A stretch of 64,000 nt of DNA from Nocardioides dongkuii (GCF_014127485.1 NZ_CP059903.1:1364001-1428000), one strand, 5' to 3'. Shown: positions 24,498 through 34,496, counted from the first letter of the stretch. Notes: generated by a model not told the origin, from the letters alone. Numbers and translations: made by a program.

Positions 24498-25139
24498 TCA
24501 GGCGCGCAACCACGTCAGCACGGCGCGCACCCGGCGGTGGTCGTCGGTGTCGAGCGGCAGGTCGAGCTTGGTGAAGATGCTGTTGATGTGCTTGGCGACC
24601 GCCTTCTCGGTGACCACCAGCGCGGTGGCGATGGCGGCGTTCGAGCGGCCCTCGGCCATCAGCGCGAGCACCTCCCGCTCGCGCGGGCTGAGCCGGTCGA
24701 CGGGGTCGGAGCGGCGGCGCGCCATGATCGTGGCGACCACCTCGGGGTCGAGGACCGTGCCGCCGGCGGCGACGCGGCGTACCCCCTCGACGAACTCCTC
24801 GACGTCGGCGACCCGGTCCTTGAGCAGGTAGCCCACCGCTCCCTCGCCGCTGGCGAGCAGCTCGCGGGCGTAGAGGTGCTCGACGTACTGGGAGAGCACC
24901 ATGACGGGGAACCCCGGCCGCTCGGCGCGTACGGCGATGGCCGCGCGCAGCCCCTCGTCGGAGTGCGTCGGCGGCAGGCGTACGTCGAGCACCGCGGCGT
25001 CCGCGTCCGGGTCGCGGAGCGCGACCGCGAGGTCGCCGGCGTTGTCGACGGCGGCGCGGATCGTGAACCCGTTGCCCTCGAGGAGCTGGGTCAGCCCGGC
25101 CCGGAGGAGGGCGTGGTCCTCGGCCAGGACAAGGCGCAC
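24498..25139 (-). CDS. LuxR/NarL-type response regulator
   Basis: A 213-residue two-domain regulator. The receiver (1-120) starts VRLVLAEDHALLRAGL with the acidic pocket, the phospho-acceptor Asp in AVLDVRLPP, and the switch Lys in YLLKDRV. The output domain (about 148-208) is a LuxR helix-turn-helix (RLSPREREVLALMAEGRSNAAIATALVVTEKAVAKHINSIFTKL). It starts at GTG 25139, 49 nt inside the 3' end of the cognate sensor kinase gene, a tight coupling typical of this pair type. The adjacent divergent MMPL exporter is a plausible target. Confidence 0.93.
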   Translation of the reverse strand: MRLVLAEDHALLRAGLTQLLEGNGFTIRAAVDNAGDLAVALRDPDADAAVLDVRLPPTHSDEGLRAAIAVRAERPGFPVMVLSQYVEHLYARELLASGEGAVGYLLKDRVADVEEFVEGVRRVAAGGTVLDPEVVATIMARRRSDPVDRLSPREREVLALMAEGRSNAAIATALVVTEKAVAKHINSIFTKLDLPLDTDDHRRVRAVLTWLRA

Positions 25140-26287
25140 GGGACCTCCAGGACGACGACGGTCGGCCCCCCGACGGGGCTCGAGACCATCATCGTGCCGT
25201 CGAAGGCCGCCAGTCGACGCCCCACACCGGTCAGGCCGGTGCCCGCAGCGGGGTCGGCGCCGCCGTGCCCGTCGTCCCCGACCTCCGCGCGCAGCATCCC
25301 GTCGGCGTGCCCGAGCCGGACCCAGGCGTGCCGGGCGTCGGCGTGCTTGCCGGTGTTCGCCAGGCACTCGGCGACCGCGAAGTAGACCGCCGACTCCACG
25401 GGCGCCGGCGGCCGGCCGAGCAGCTGCGCGTGCACCTCGACCGGCAGCGCCATGTCCAGCGCGAGGGCCTCCACGGCCCCGGCGAGGCCGCGGTCGGCCA
25501 GCACCGGCGGGTGGATCCCGCGCACGACCGAGCGCAGCTCCCCGAGCGCCGCGGTGGTCGTCTGCCGGGCGTCGCTGACCAGCCGGCGCGCCGCCGCCGG
25601 GTCGGAGGCGAACATCGAGTCGGCCATCCCGAGGCTCATCGACAGCGCGACCAGGCGCGCCTGCGCGCCGTCGTGCAGGTCGCGCTCGAGGCGGCGCAGC
25701 TCGGCGGCGGAGTGGTCGACGAGCTCGGCGCGGGTCTCGGTCAGCTGCTGCACCCGCTGCTCGAGCCGCTCGGTCGTGCCGGGGGAGAGGAACGCCCGGT
25801 CCAAGCTGCTGCGCAGCCGCATCAGCGGCCCCGCGGCGTACCACCACACCCACCAGGTCACGACCGAGACCAGCAGCAGCACCACCAGCAGCGAGAGCAC
25901 GAACCCCGCCGTCAGCGACATCAGCAGCCAGCCCAGGTCGCGCCAGGTCATCGGGTCCCGCGCGACCGTCCGCAGCCGGGCCAGCGGGCCGAGCCCGTCG
26001 AGGGGGGCGTACGGCGCGGGCAGCGGCGCCTCCAGCACCCGGGCGGCCATCCGCCGGTGCAGGTCGGCGAACGCCCGGGTCGCGGGCACGGCGAGCGCGA
26101 GGAGGAGGGCACCGACCCACACGACCATCAGCACGCCGCCCACGACCCAGAGCACGACGAGGAGCGCCGCCGGCACGAACAGCACCACCTGCGCGGCGGC
26201 GTACCCCGTCGCCCGCAGCCGGCCCGGCACGGGCATCGGCGCAGGTGCAGCCGAGGGCGCTGGGTCGAGGGGAGGGGCGGTGCTCAC
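25091..26287 (-). CDS. sensor histidine kinase (NarL/DesK-type, HisKA_3)
   Basis: A 398-residue membrane kinase. Residues about 30-75 and 125-160 form four hydrophobic segments of a membrane sensor domain. The dimerisation box RRLERDLHDGAQARLVALSMSLGMA holds the phospho-His. The ATPase domain follows, with the N-box-like YFAVAECLANTGKHA and the GTGLTGVGRRLAAFDG glycine-rich lid. The GTG at 26287 is preferred over another 51 nt upstream because GAGGAT lies 6 nt before it (either a -10 box or weak SD). The extreme C-terminus is read through the start of the response regulator gene. Confidence 0.9.
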   Translation of the reverse strand: MSTAPPLDPAPSAAPAPMPVPGRLRATGYAAAQVVLFVPAALLVVLWVVGGVLMVVWVGALLLALAVPATRAFADLHRRMAARVLEAPLPAPYAPLDGLGPLARLRTVARDPMTWRDLGWLLMSLTAGFVLSLLVVLLLVSVVTWWVWWYAAGPLMRLRSSLDRAFLSPGTTERLEQRVQQLTETRAELVDHSAAELRRLERDLHDGAQARLVALSMSLGMADSMFASDPAAARRLVSDARQTTTAALGELRSVVRGIHPPVLADRGLAGAVEALALDMALPVEVHAQLLGRPPAPVESAVYFAVAECLANTGKHADARHAWVRLGHADGMLRAEVGDDGHGGADPAAGTGLTGVGRRLAAFDGTMMVSSPVGGPTVVVLEVPCALSWPRTTPSSGPG

Positions 26288-26427
26288 CCCGCCATCCTCG
26301 CCGAAGTCGGGCGGCTCGTGCGGTGGTGCTGGCACCACCGCGGGTCCGGGTCCGCACGCCCCCGCGGCCGGGCCGCGGCGTCGCGAGGCTGGACGGCATC
26401 CCGACCGCGCAGCGACAGGAGCCCGCC

Positions 26428-28617
26428 ATGAGCAACCCCCTCACCGCCGTCCCGATCCGCGCGGCGCGCTGGAGCGCCGCCCACCCCTGGCTCGCCGTGC
26501 TCGGCTGGCTGGCGCTGGTCGCCGTCGCCGTCGGCCTCGCCGTCGCGGTGCCGACCCAGGAGGCGAGCGACGCCGACCACCGGATGGGGGAGTCCGGCCG
26601 GGCCGACCAACTGCTGGACGAGGCCGGCCTCGACGACCCGCCGTCGGAGGTCTTCCTGGTCACCGGCGACCCCGACCGGGCCGACGAGGCGGAGTCCGCC
26701 GCGGCCGCCCTGGTCGACGGCCTGCGTCCCCTCGTCGGCGTCGACGAGGTGGCCGAGCCGCAGCGGGACCCCGACGGCACGGCGCTCCTGGTCGCCGTGC
26801 GCCTGGCCCGCGACCACGAGGACGCGGGCCCGATGCGCGCGGTGACCGAGCGGGTCGCTGCCGAGCACCCCGGGGTCGAGGTCCGGCAGGCCGGCGACCT
26901 CACCCTGGACGCGGCCATCGACGACCGGGTCGCCGACGACCTCGCCTCGGCGGAGGTGATCAGCCTGCCGATCACGCTTCTGCTGATGCTGGTCGCCTTC
27001 GGGGCCGTGGTCGCCGCCGGGCTGCCGGTGCTGCTGGCCGCCGCGAGCGTCGGCGCCACGATCGGGATCAGCGCGCCGCTCTCCCACCTGGTCCCGGCCG
27101 ACCCGACCGTGACCAGCATGATCGTGCTGATCGGCATGGCGGTCGGGGTCGACTACTCGCTGTTCTACCTCAAGCGCGAGCGCGAGGAGCGGGCCCGCGG
27201 CCGCTCCACCCTCGACGCCGTCGAGATCGCGGCCCAGACCTCCGGCCACTCCATCCTGGTCTCCGGCGGCGCGGTGATCGCCTCCATGGCGGGCCTGTTC
27301 CTGGTCGGCGACAGCACCTTCAACTCCCTCGCCGTCGGCGCGATCGTCGTCGTCGCGGTCGCGGTCCTCGGCTCGATCACCGTCCTGCCCGCCCTGCTGG
27401 CCGGTCTCGGCCGCCGCGTCGACCGCCCCCGGGTCCCGCTGCTGTGGCGCCTCAACGCCCGGATCGGGCGGGGCGGGATCAGCCGCCGCGTGCTGGCCCC
27501 CGTCGTACGCCGGCCGGGGCTGGCGCTGGTGCTCGCCGGGTCCGTGGTCGGGGTCCTGTGCGTCCCCGCCCTCGGCATGACGACCCACACCGCCAACCTC
27601 GAGACCCTCCCCGCCTCGATCCCGGAGGTGCAGACGATGCGCGAGGTGACCGCGACGTTCCCGTCCGAGGGCGCGGTCGCCGAGGTCGTGGTCCGCGCGC
27701 CGGCGGCGCAGCAGGACGCCGTCCGCACCGCGCTGGAGCGGCTGGACCGCGACGCCGTGGCGACCGGGTCCTTCGTCGCCACCGGGGAGCCCGTCGAGAC
27801 CTCCGCCGACGGTCGGACGTCGGTGCTGGAGATGGGGATGCCGTTCGAGGAGTCCGACGACCGGGTGGACGACGCGCTGCACCTGCTGCGCGACGACCTG
27901 GTGCCGGCCGCCGGGGACCTCCCGGGCGCCGAGGTGGTCGTGGGCGGCGGGACCGCGGAGTCCCTCGACTTCGTCGAGCGCCAGCGCGAGCGGCTGCCGC
28001 TGGTCGTCGGGTTCGTGCTGCTGCTGACGCTGCTGATCATGGCCGCGACGTTCCGGAGCCTGCCGGTGGCGCTGCTCTCCACCGTGCTCAACCTCGGGTC
28101 GGTCGGCGTGGCGTTCGGGCTGATCACGCTGGTCTTCCAGCACGGCTGGCTGGAGTCCCTGCTGGGCTTCGAGAGCTCCGGCTTCGTCATCGACTGGATC
28201 CCGCTGTTCGTGCTCGTCATCCTCGTCGGGCTCTCGATGGACTACCACGTCTTCGTGGTCAGCCGGATCCGAGAGCACGTCGACCTCGGCCTGCCGACCC
28301 GGCTCGCGGTGGAGCGCGGGGTCGCCGACACGGCCGGCGTGGTGACCAGCGCGGCGGCGGTGATGGTCTCGGTCTTTGCGATCTTCGCGACCCTCAGCAT
28401 GCTGGAGATGAAGATGATGGGCGTCGGCCTCTCGGCCGCGATCCTGCTGGACGCGACGCTGGTGCGGCTGGTGCTGCTGCCCGCGGCGCTGGTGCTCCTG
28501 GGCGACCGGGTCTGGTGGCCGCGCCGCCCGGCGGGGCAGGCAGCGGGGTCCGGTGAGCCCGCCGCGGGGGATTCCCCGGCGTACCCCGCGACGTTTGCGC
28601 AGGTCGGTGAACGGTGA
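26428..28617 (+). CDS. MMPL/RND family transporter
   Basis: A 729-residue efflux protein of the MmpL type with twelve predicted membrane helices in two halves: one near the N-terminus (WLAVLGWLALVAVAVGLAVAV), a block at about 180-350, one at about 365-390, and a second block at about 525-710. The conserved first-half motif GMAVGVDYSLFYLKR and its second-half counterpart GLSMDYHVFVVSRIRE contain the membrane Asp-Tyr pair used for proton coupling. Large periplasmic loops lie between the helices. The cargo is unknown (lipid or drug). It is divergent from the two-component system (140-nt gap), with SD aggag before the ATG. Confidence 0.93.
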   Translation: MSNPLTAVPIRAARWSAAHPWLAVLGWLALVAVAVGLAVAVPTQEASDADHRMGESGRADQLLDEAGLDDPPSEVFLVTGDPDRADEAESAAAALVDGLRPLVGVDEVAEPQRDPDGTALLVAVRLARDHEDAGPMRAVTERVAAEHPGVEVRQAGDLTLDAAIDDRVADDLASAEVISLPITLLLMLVAFGAVVAAGLPVLLAAASVGATIGISAPLSHLVPADPTVTSMIVLIGMAVGVDYSLFYLKREREERARGRSTLDAVEIAAQTSGHSILVSGGAVIASMAGLFLVGDSTFNSLAVGAIVVVAVAVLGSITVLPALLAGLGRRVDRPRVPLLWRLNARIGRGGISRRVLAPVVRRPGLALVLAGSVVGVLCVPALGMTTHTANLETLPASIPEVQTMREVTATFPSEGAVAEVVVRAPAAQQDAVRTALERLDRDAVATGSFVATGEPVETSADGRTSVLEMGMPFEESDDRVDDALHLLRDDLVPAAGDLPGAEVVVGGGTAESLDFVERQRERLPLVVGFVLLLTLLIMAATFRSLPVALLSTVLNLGSVGVAFGLITLVFQHGWLESLLGFESSGFVIDWIPLFVLVILVGLSMDYHVFVVSRIREHVDLGLPTRLAVERGVADTAGVVTSAAAVMVSVFAIFATLSMLEMKMMGVGLSAAILLDATLVRLVLLPAALVLLGDRVWWPRRPAGQAAGSGEPAAGDSPAYPATFAQVGER

Positions 28618-28669
28618 CCCTCCCCCCTGGACCGCCCCACTCTGTGGCGGCCGGACGAAAGGAAACGTC

Positions 28670-28924
28670 ATGGGCTACGGACTGGGGATCTTCCTCCTCG
28701 CCCTCGGCTTGATCCTGGCGCTCGCCGTCAACGACGCCATCAATAGCGTCGACCTCACCATGGTGGGCTGGATCCTGGCGGCCGTCGGGCTCCTCGCGAT
28801 CGCGCTCACCGCCTTCACCGCCAACTCCGCCCGCCGGACCCGCGCGGTCGCGACGACCACCCACGCCGACGGCACGCAGACCTCCACCGAGCGGCGCGTG
28901 CACAACGACCCGCCGGCGGTCTGA
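28670..28924 (+). CDS. DUF6458 small membrane protein
   Basis: An 84-residue protein with two membrane helices (GYGLGIFLLALGLILALAV and TMVGWILAAVGLLAIALTA) separated by a short NDAINSVDL loop, then a polar cytoplasmic tail with a THADGTQTSTERR stretch. This arrangement and the MGYGLGIFL start are characteristic of the actinobacterial DUF6458 family, whose function is unknown. SD aaagga precedes the ATG. It follows the MMPL gene by 52 nt and ends before a strong hairpin. Confidence 0.85.
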   Translation: MGYGLGIFLLALGLILALAVNDAINSVDLTMVGWILAAVGLLAIALTAFTANSARRTRAVATTTHADGTQTSTERRVHNDPPAV

Positions 28925-28955
28925 GGCACGACCCCGCACCCGGCACGCACCACCG

Positions 28956-28988
28956 CTCCGCCCGCTCCGGTCCGCCGGACGGGCGGAG
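28956..28988. terminator. hairpin after the DUF6458 gene
   Basis: Outer arms ctccgcccg / cgggcggag (9 bp) enclose an inner stem tccgg / ccgga around the loop tccg, with one bulged base. It lies 30 nt after the stop codon and probably ends the transcript before the rpsO promoter region. Confidence 0.6.
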
Positions 28989-29155
28989 TCGTGCTTCCCG
29001 GCGAATTGGGGGGCCGCGCCTCTCCGCGATAACCTGGGGAGGTTGCCCTTCCGGGCGACGAAGCACCAGATGACCGCCGTGCAACGGCCGCGGATCCAGA
29101 GTGCCCGGGTGAACAGGCCCCGGCGCGCCGCGCAGCGAACCAGAGAGGGAGCCCC

Positions 29156-29431
29156 ATGTCGATCGGTACCGACGCGGAGACCAAGAAGAAGATCATCGCC
29201 GAGTACGCCACGACCGAGGGCGACACCGGTTCGCCCGAGGTCCAGATCGCGCTGCTGAGCTACCGGATCAGTCACCTGACCGACCACCTCAAGCAGCACA
29301 AGCACGACCACCACAGCCGGCGCGGCCTGCTGCTGCTGGTCGGCCAGCGCCGTCGCCTGCTGAACTACCTGCAGAAGACGGAGATCGCGCGCTACCGCTC
29401 GATCGTCGAGCGTCTCGGCCTGCGCCGCTGA
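29156..29431 (+). CDS. rpsO: 30S ribosomal protein S15
   Basis: S15 binds 16S rRNA early in small-subunit assembly. The 91-residue protein is a complete family member: [26 protein letters not shown], the RNA-contact segment [29 protein letters not shown] and the ending [13 protein letters not shown]. The usual initial Met-Ser(-Ile) start is at the ATG at 29156 with SD gagagggag. A hairpin terminator separates it from pnp, its normal neighbour. Confidence 0.97.
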   Translation: MSIGTDAETKKKIIAEYATTEGDTGSPEVQIALLSYRISHLTDHLKQHKHDHHSRRGLLLLVGQRRRLLNYLQKTEIARYRSIVERLGLRR

Positions 29432-29437
29432 CACGTC

Positions 29438-29467
29438 GTGAAGGGTCCACCGCGGTGGGCCCTTCAC
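29438..29467. terminator. terminator after rpsO
   Basis: Arms 29438-29450 and 29455-29467 (gtgaagggtccac / gtgggcccttcac) form a 13-bp stem with one G-U pair and loop cgcg, followed by acattt. This is the clearest intrinsic terminator in the window. Confidence 0.8.
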
Positions 29468-29676
29468 ACATTTCGCGGCGTCCCGGGGCGCTGCGCTAGA
29501 TTCCCTAACTGAACACCCTCCACCACAGGAGCGACCCGCCCGTTCTGGCCCGGTCCTCGGTAGTGGCCCTCAGGACGCCGACGACTCGGCTCCGTGCTGC
29601 GGGCCTCGATCGAAGATCGGCCTCGCCCCCGGCGGTACGCCGTGGATCGCTCCGCGAGCATGACAAGGACGAATCC
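29468..29676 (+). promoter_or_regulatory. pnp leader region
   Basis: A 209-nt non-coding leader. A possible -10 box TAGATT lies at 29497-29502, which would leave a transcript leader of about 170 nt. The part before pnp has AAGGA (29665-29669) 7 nt from a TTG start. pnp leaders are often structured for RNase-dependent autocontrol; here that is only inferred. Confidence 0.35.
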
Positions 29677-31923
29677 TTGACCGACCCCGTCATTCACGCC
29701 GTCGAGACTGTTCTCGACAACGGCACCTTCGGCACCCGCACCATCAAGTTCGAGACCGGGTTCCTTGCCCGGCAGGCCGCCGGCTCGGTGACCGCCTACC
29801 TCGATGACGACACCATGCTGCTCTCGGCGACGACCGCCGGGAAGCACCCCAAGGACCACTTCGACTTCTTCCCCCTGACGATCGACGTCGAGGAGCGGAT
29901 GTACGCCGCGGGCAAGATCCCCGGCTCGTTCTTCCGGTCCGAGGGTCGGCCCGGCGAGGACGCGATCCTCACCTGCCGCCTCATCGACCGCCCGCTGCGC
30001 CCGACGTTCAAGAAGGGCCTGCGCAACGAGGTCCAGGTCGTCATCACGGTGATGGCGCTGAACCCCGACGCGCCGTACGACGTGCTGGCGATCAACGCCG
30101 CCTCGCTGTCGACCCAGCTCTCCGGCCTGCCGTTCTCCGGCCCCGTCGGCGGCGTCCGCGTCGCCCTCATCGAGGGCCAGTGGGTCGCGTTCCCGACGCA
30201 CAGCCAGCTCGAGGACGCCGTCTTCGACATGGTCGTCGCGGGCCGCGTGACCGAGACCGGCGACGTCGCGATCATGATGGTCGAGGCCGAGGCTCCCGAG
30301 CACGCCTGGAACCTCATCCAGGGCGGCGTCCAGGCGCCGACCGAGGAGATCGTGGCCAGCGGCCTCGACGCCGCGAAGCCGTTCATCAAGCAGCTCTGCG
30401 AGGCGCAGTCCGAGCTCGCCAACGTGGCCGCCAAGCCGGTCCAGGACTTCCCGGTCTTCCTCGACTACGAGGACGACGTGTACGCCGCGGTCGAGGCGGC
30501 CTCCGCGGCCGACCTGACCTCCGCGATGACGATCGTGGACAAGCTGGAGCGTGAGGCCAAGCTCGACGAGCTGAAGGCCGCGCTGCTGGAGAAGCTCGGC
30601 GGCCAGTTCGAGGGCCGCGAGAAGGAGATCGGCGCGGCGTTCCGCTCGGTCAGCAAGCAGGTCATGCGCGAGCGCGTGCTGCGCGACAAGATCCGCATGG
30701 ACGGCCGCGGCCTCGCCGACATCCGTCCGCTGCACGCCGAGGTCGACGTGATCCCGCGCGTCCACGGCTCGGCGCTGTTCGAGCGCGGCGAGACCCAGAT
30801 CCTGGGCGTCACCACGCTGGACATGCTCAAGATGGAGCAGCAGCTCGACACGCTCTCCCCGGAGAAGCACCGCCGCTACATGCACAAGTACGTCTTCCCG
30901 CCGTTCTCCACCGGCGAGACCGGCCGGGTCGGCTCCCCGAAGCGCCGCGAGGTCGGCCACGGTGCGCTCGCGCGCCGTGCCCTGCTGCCGGTGCTCCCGA
31001 GCCGCGAGGAGTTCCCCTACTCCATCCGCCAGCTCTCCGAGGCGATGGGCTCCAACGGCTCCACCTCGATGGGCTCGGTCTGCGCCTCGACGATGTCGCT
31101 GCTCCAGGCCGGCGTGCCGCTCAAGGCGCCCGTCGCGGGCATCGCGATGGGCCTCATCTCCGGTGAGGTCGACGGCCAGACGTCGTACGTCGCGCTGACC
31201 GACATCCTCGGCGCCGAGGACGCGTTCGGCGACATGGACTTCAAGGTCGCCGGCACCCGCCAGTTCGTCACCGCCCTCCAGCTCGACACCAAGCTCGACG
31301 GCATCCCCGCCGAGGTGCTGGCCGCCGCGCTGAACCAGGCCAAGGACGCCCGCCTGGCGATCCTCGACGTGATGACCGAGGCGATCGACGCTCCCGAGGA
31401 GATGGCGGCCACCGCGCCGCGGATCATCACCGTGAAGATCCCCGTCGACAAGATCGGCGAGGTCATCGGCCCGAAGGGCAAGGTGATCAACCAGATCCAG
31501 GACGACACCGGCGCGTCGATCTCGATCGAGGACGACGGCACCATCTACATCGGTGCGACGAACGGCGAGGCGGCCGACGCCGCGCGCGCCGCCGTCAACG
31601 CGATCGCCAACCCGACGATGCCCGAGGTCGGCGAGCGCTACCTCGGCACGGTCGTGAAGACGACTAACTTCGGTGCGTTCGTCTCGCTGCTGCCCGGCAA
31701 GGACGGCCTGCTGCACATCAGCAAGCTGCGCCCGCTCGCCGGTGGCAAGCGCGTCGAGGCCGTCGAGGACGTGCTGTCGGTCGGCCAGAAGATCCAGGTC
31801 CAGATCGGCGAGATCGACGACCGCGGCAAGCTGTCGCTGATCCCCGTCGTGGAGGAGCCCGAGGCCGGGTCGGACGTCGACGCAGACGTCGACGCCGACG
31901 CCGAGGGCGCCGAGGAGGCCTGA
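29677..31923 (+). CDS. pnp: polyribonucleotide nucleotidyltransferase (PNPase/GpsI)
   Basis: PNPase degrades RNA 3' to 5' using phosphate; in actinobacteria the same protein may make RNA tails. The 748-residue protein has two RNase PH domains (about 10-230 and 345-570, the second with [24 protein letters not shown] and [19 protein letters not shown]), a helical linker, a KH domain ([20 protein letters not shown]) and an S1 domain ([28 protein letters not shown]). The start is placed at TTG 29677 (SD AAGGA), giving the family N-terminus [15 protein letters not shown]. Earlier in-frame codons add only Arg-rich sequence. A short acidic tail follows S1. Confidence 0.95.
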   Translation: MTDPVIHAVETVLDNGTFGTRTIKFETGFLARQAAGSVTAYLDDDTMLLSATTAGKHPKDHFDFFPLTIDVEERMYAAGKIPGSFFRSEGRPGEDAILTCRLIDRPLRPTFKKGLRNEVQVVITVMALNPDAPYDVLAINAASLSTQLSGLPFSGPVGGVRVALIEGQWVAFPTHSQLEDAVFDMVVAGRVTETGDVAIMMVEAEAPEHAWNLIQGGVQAPTEEIVASGLDAAKPFIKQLCEAQSELANVAAKPVQDFPVFLDYEDDVYAAVEAASAADLTSAMTIVDKLEREAKLDELKAALLEKLGGQFEGREKEIGAAFRSVSKQVMRERVLRDKIRMDGRGLADIRPLHAEVDVIPRVHGSALFERGETQILGVTTLDMLKMEQQLDTLSPEKHRRYMHKYVFPPFSTGETGRVGSPKRREVGHGALARRALLPVLPSREEFPYSIRQLSEAMGSNGSTSMGSVCASTMSLLQAGVPLKAPVAGIAMGLISGEVDGQTSYVALTDILGAEDAFGDMDFKVAGTRQFVTALQLDTKLDGIPAEVLAAALNQAKDARLAILDVMTEAIDAPEEMAATAPRIITVKIPVDKIGEVIGPKGKVINQIQDDTGASISIEDDGTIYIGATNGEAADAARAAVNAIANPTMPEVGERYLGTVVKTTNFGAFVSLLPGKDGLLHISKLRPLAGGKRVEAVEDVLSVGQKIQVQIGEIDDRGKLSLIPVVEEPEAGSDVDADVDADAEGAEEA

Positions 31924-31930
31924 CCTCCCT

Positions 31931-33298
31931 GTGTCCCCACGGACCACGACGACCGGCCGGCAGCCCGCTGCCGGCCGGTCGTCCCGTTCTGACGACCTGA
32001 GCGGCCGGACCGAGACCCTGCAGACGGTGCGTGACGCCGACGGCCAGGTGACCTCGACGATCCGCCGCACGGTCCTGCCCAGCGGCCTGCGGGTGATCTC
32101 CGAGCAGATGGCCGGGGTGCGCTCCGCCGCGATCGGCGTCTGGGTCGGCGTCGGCTCGCGCGACGAGTCGGCGTCCCTGCACGGCTGCTCGCACTTCCTC
32201 GAGCACCTGCTGTTCAAGGGCACGCGGGAGCGCTCCGCGCTCGACATCTCGATCGCGCTGGACGCGGTGGGCGGGGAGTTCAACGCCTTCACCGCCAAGG
32301 AGTACACCTGCTTCCACGCGCGGGTCCTCGACGAGGACCTGCCGCTGGCCGTCGACGTGCTCGGCGACATGATCACCGCCTCGTTGCTCTCCGAGGACGA
32401 CGTCGAGGCCGAGCGCGACGTGATCCTCGACGAGATCGCGATGCACGACGACGACCCCGACGACGTCGTCCACAACCTCTTCGCCGAGCAGGCCTGGGGG
32501 CCGGACACGCCCCTCGGTCGCGGCATCGCCGGCACCGCCGAGTCGATCGCGGCCCTCAGCCGCGCCCAGGTCGCGCGGTTCTACCGCAAGCACTACCGCG
32601 CCGCGAACATGGTCGTCTCGGCCGCCGGCAGCGTCGACCACGCCGCGCTCGTGGACCAGGTGCGCGCCGCCTTCGGCCGGGAGGGCTTCCTGGACGGCGA
32701 GGAGGCCCCCGTGCCGCCGCGCTCCGGCGCCGTCGCGCGCCGCGTGCACCCGGGCACCGTGACGGCCTCCCGGCCCTTCGAGCAGGTCAACGTGGTGCTC
32801 GGCATGCAGGGCGTCCCGCGTGACGACGACCGGCGCTTCGCCCTCGGCGTGCTCAACACCGCTCTCGGCGGCGGGACGTCGAGCCGACTCTTCCAGGAGG
32901 TCAGGGAGCGCCGCGGCCTGGCGTACTCGGTCTACTCCTTCGCCAGCCACCACGCCGACTCCGGCCTGGTGGGGGTCGCGGTCGGCTGCCTCCCGAGCAA
33001 GCTGGACGACGTCCTCGACGTGGTGCGCGCCGAGCTGCGGCGCGTCGCGGCCGAGGGGATCAGCGAGGAGGAGCTGTCCCGCGGCAAGGGTCAGCTCCGC
33101 GGCGGGCTGGTGCTGGGCCTGGAGGACTCCGGCTCGCGGATGTCGCGGATCGGCAAGGCCGAGCTGGTGCACGACGAGCTGCTCAGCATCGACGAGGTGA
33201 TGGCCCGGATCGAGGCGGTCACCCTGGACGACGTCCGCTCCGTGGCCGCCCAGGTGTTCGGCCGGCGCGAGATCCTGGCGGTCGTCGGCCCCTCCTGA
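31931..33298 (+). CDS. M16 family zinc peptidase (PepR-like)
   Basis: A 455-residue insulinase-family peptidase. The inverted zinc motif HxxEH is intact (H88, E91, H92 in CSHFLEHLLFKGT), with the downstream glutamate region ERDVILDEIAMHDDDPDD. The C-terminal M16_C half contains GGGTSSRLFQEVRERRGLAYSVYSF. Such single-chain proteins are processing-peptidase homologues that follow pnp in most actinobacteria; the physiological substrate is unknown. The GTG start lies 7 nt after pnp, so the two genes are cotranscribed. Confidence 0.93.
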   Translation: MSPRTTTTGRQPAAGRSSRSDDLSGRTETLQTVRDADGQVTSTIRRTVLPSGLRVISEQMAGVRSAAIGVWVGVGSRDESASLHGCSHFLEHLLFKGTRERSALDISIALDAVGGEFNAFTAKEYTCFHARVLDEDLPLAVDVLGDMITASLLSEDDVEAERDVILDEIAMHDDDPDDVVHNLFAEQAWGPDTPLGRGIAGTAESIAALSRAQVARFYRKHYRAANMVVSAAGSVDHAALVDQVRAAFGREGFLDGEEAPVPPRSGAVARRVHPGTVTASRPFEQVNVVLGMQGVPRDDDRRFALGVLNTALGGGTSSRLFQEVRERRGLAYSVYSFASHHADSGLVGVAVGCLPSKLDDVLDVVRAELRRVAAEGISEEELSRGKGQLRGGLVLGLEDSGSRMSRIGKAELVHDELLSIDEVMARIEAVTLDDVRSVAAQVFGRREILAVVGPS

Positions 33299-33308
33299 CG
33301 TACGGGCG

Positions 33309-33869
33309 TCAGCGGGGCTGGAGCAGCCAGACGACCCCGGCGCACGCGCACGCCCAGAGCACGCTGGTGAAGGTGCCGATGATGAAGCGCTCCGCGGCCC
33401 CGGCCGAGCTGCCGGTGCGCAGCTCGGGGTAGCGGCCGAGGCCCTTGACCGCGAGGGCGACGGCCACGCCGCCGGGGAAGCCGGCCGCCAGCGAGGCGTA
33501 CACCGCCGTGCGCTCCAGCGCGCCGATCCAGGCGCCGCCCCGCAGCACCTCTCCGGCCGTGCGGAGCGGCTCCTGGTCGCCGGCGGGCGGGTGGTCGTGG
33601 CGGTCGACCCAGGCGAAGACCAGGGCGGTCACCGGACCACCGCCGAGCACCGCGACGCCACCGGCCAGCGCGACGAGCAGGGTGGTGCCGCCACCGCCGG
33701 AGACCACCGCGTCCGGCGCGGCCGCGGCGGTGACGGCCGCCGCCGCGAGCAGGACGGCCGAGAACGGCGCCCAGACGGCGCGGCCCGCGCGGGTCCAGGC
33801 GAGGGCCGCCGCGACCACGCCCGCGCCCAGCAGGACGAGGACGACCAGGCCGGCGGTGTCGGTGCTCAT
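33309..33869 (-). CDS. membrane protein of unknown function, partner of the HTH protein
   Basis: A 186-residue protein with four or five membrane helices: 6-22 (AGLVVLVLLGAGVVAAALAW), 30-48, 58-80, 115-135 and 160-180 (FIIGTFTSVLWACACAGVVWLL). The motif ALERTAVYASLAAGFPGGVAVALAVKGLGRYPEL lies before the last helix. No family was recognised. Its ATG overlaps the stop of the upstream HTH/SatD-like gene by 4 nt (ATGA), so the two form an operon. Confidence 0.7.
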   Translation of the reverse strand: MSTDTAGLVVLVLLGAGVVAAALAWTRAGRAVWAPFSAVLLAAAAVTAAAAPDAVVSGGGGTTLLVALAGGVAVLGGGPVTALVFAWVDRHDHPPAGDQEPLRTAGEVLRGGAWIGALERTAVYASLAAGFPGGVAVALAVKGLGRYPELRTGSSAGAAERFIIGTFTSVLWACACAGVVWLLQPR

Positions 33870-34465
33870 CGGGTCCCATCCTGGCCCAGGGCACCGACAG
33901 CGAGGTGGGTGACGAGCTCGCGGGCCCGCCGCCCCTCGACGATCCCGGCCGCCTGGGCGCGCTGGCTCACCGCCGACTGGCTGATGCCGAGCCGGCGGCC
34001 CACCTGCTCGTAGGTGAGGCCCTCGTCGACGAGGTCGGCGACCTCCCACCCCCGGGTCGTACGCCGCGCCAGCACCGCCGCCCACAGCCACAGGGCCGAC
34101 TCCAGCTGGCGCGCGGCGGGAGGCTCGCCCGCGACCCGCAGGTGCCAGGGGCTGCTCTTGGCGGCGGTGACCGCCTCCCGCGCGTGCAGGTACGCCGCGC
34201 CGGTCCCGGCTCGGGCGTGGTCCGGGAGGGGCAGCGAGACCTCGCCGACGCCGATCCCGATGCTCCACGCCTGCGCGCGCAGCAGCACCTCGACGGCGCG
34301 GGGGAGCGTCGCCGGGTCGTCGAGGACCCCCTGGACCTCGTCGCCGGCCGTGCGCTCGAAGCCCCCCAGCGCGGGGACGCCGGCGAGCGCGGCGAGCGCC
34401 TCCGGCACGCGGTCGGGCCCCGTCCGGCTCGCGCGCTGGTCGATGGTGAGCACCAGGACGGCCAT
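33866..34465 (-). CDS. SatD-like protein with C-terminal helix-turn-helix
   Basis: A 199-residue protein. The first about 120 residues (VLVLTIDQRASRTGPDRVPEALAALA, then ERTAGDEVQGVLDDP and IGIGVGEVSLPLP) resemble the SatD family, which has a nucleotide-cyclase-like outline. Residues about 145-180 form a helix-turn-helix (GLTYEQVGRRLGISQSAVSQRAQAAGI). It probably binds DNA and senses a small ligand, but this is inference. SD gaggagg precedes the ATG. Direct repeats in its upstream region suggest autoregulation. The membrane protein gene downstream overlaps it, an arrangement often seen for this pair. Confidence 0.6.
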   Translation of the reverse strand: MAVLVLTIDQRASRTGPDRVPEALAALAGVPALGGFERTAGDEVQGVLDDPATLPRAVEVLLRAQAWSIGIGVGEVSLPLPDHARAGTGAAYLHAREAVTAAKSSPWHLRVAGEPPAARQLESALWLWAAVLARRTTRGWEVADLVDEGLTYEQVGRRLGISQSAVSQRAQAAGIVEGRRARELVTHLAVGALGQDGTR

Positions 34466-34496
34466 GCCGCCTCCTCGGTCAGGACCTGTTGCCGAT

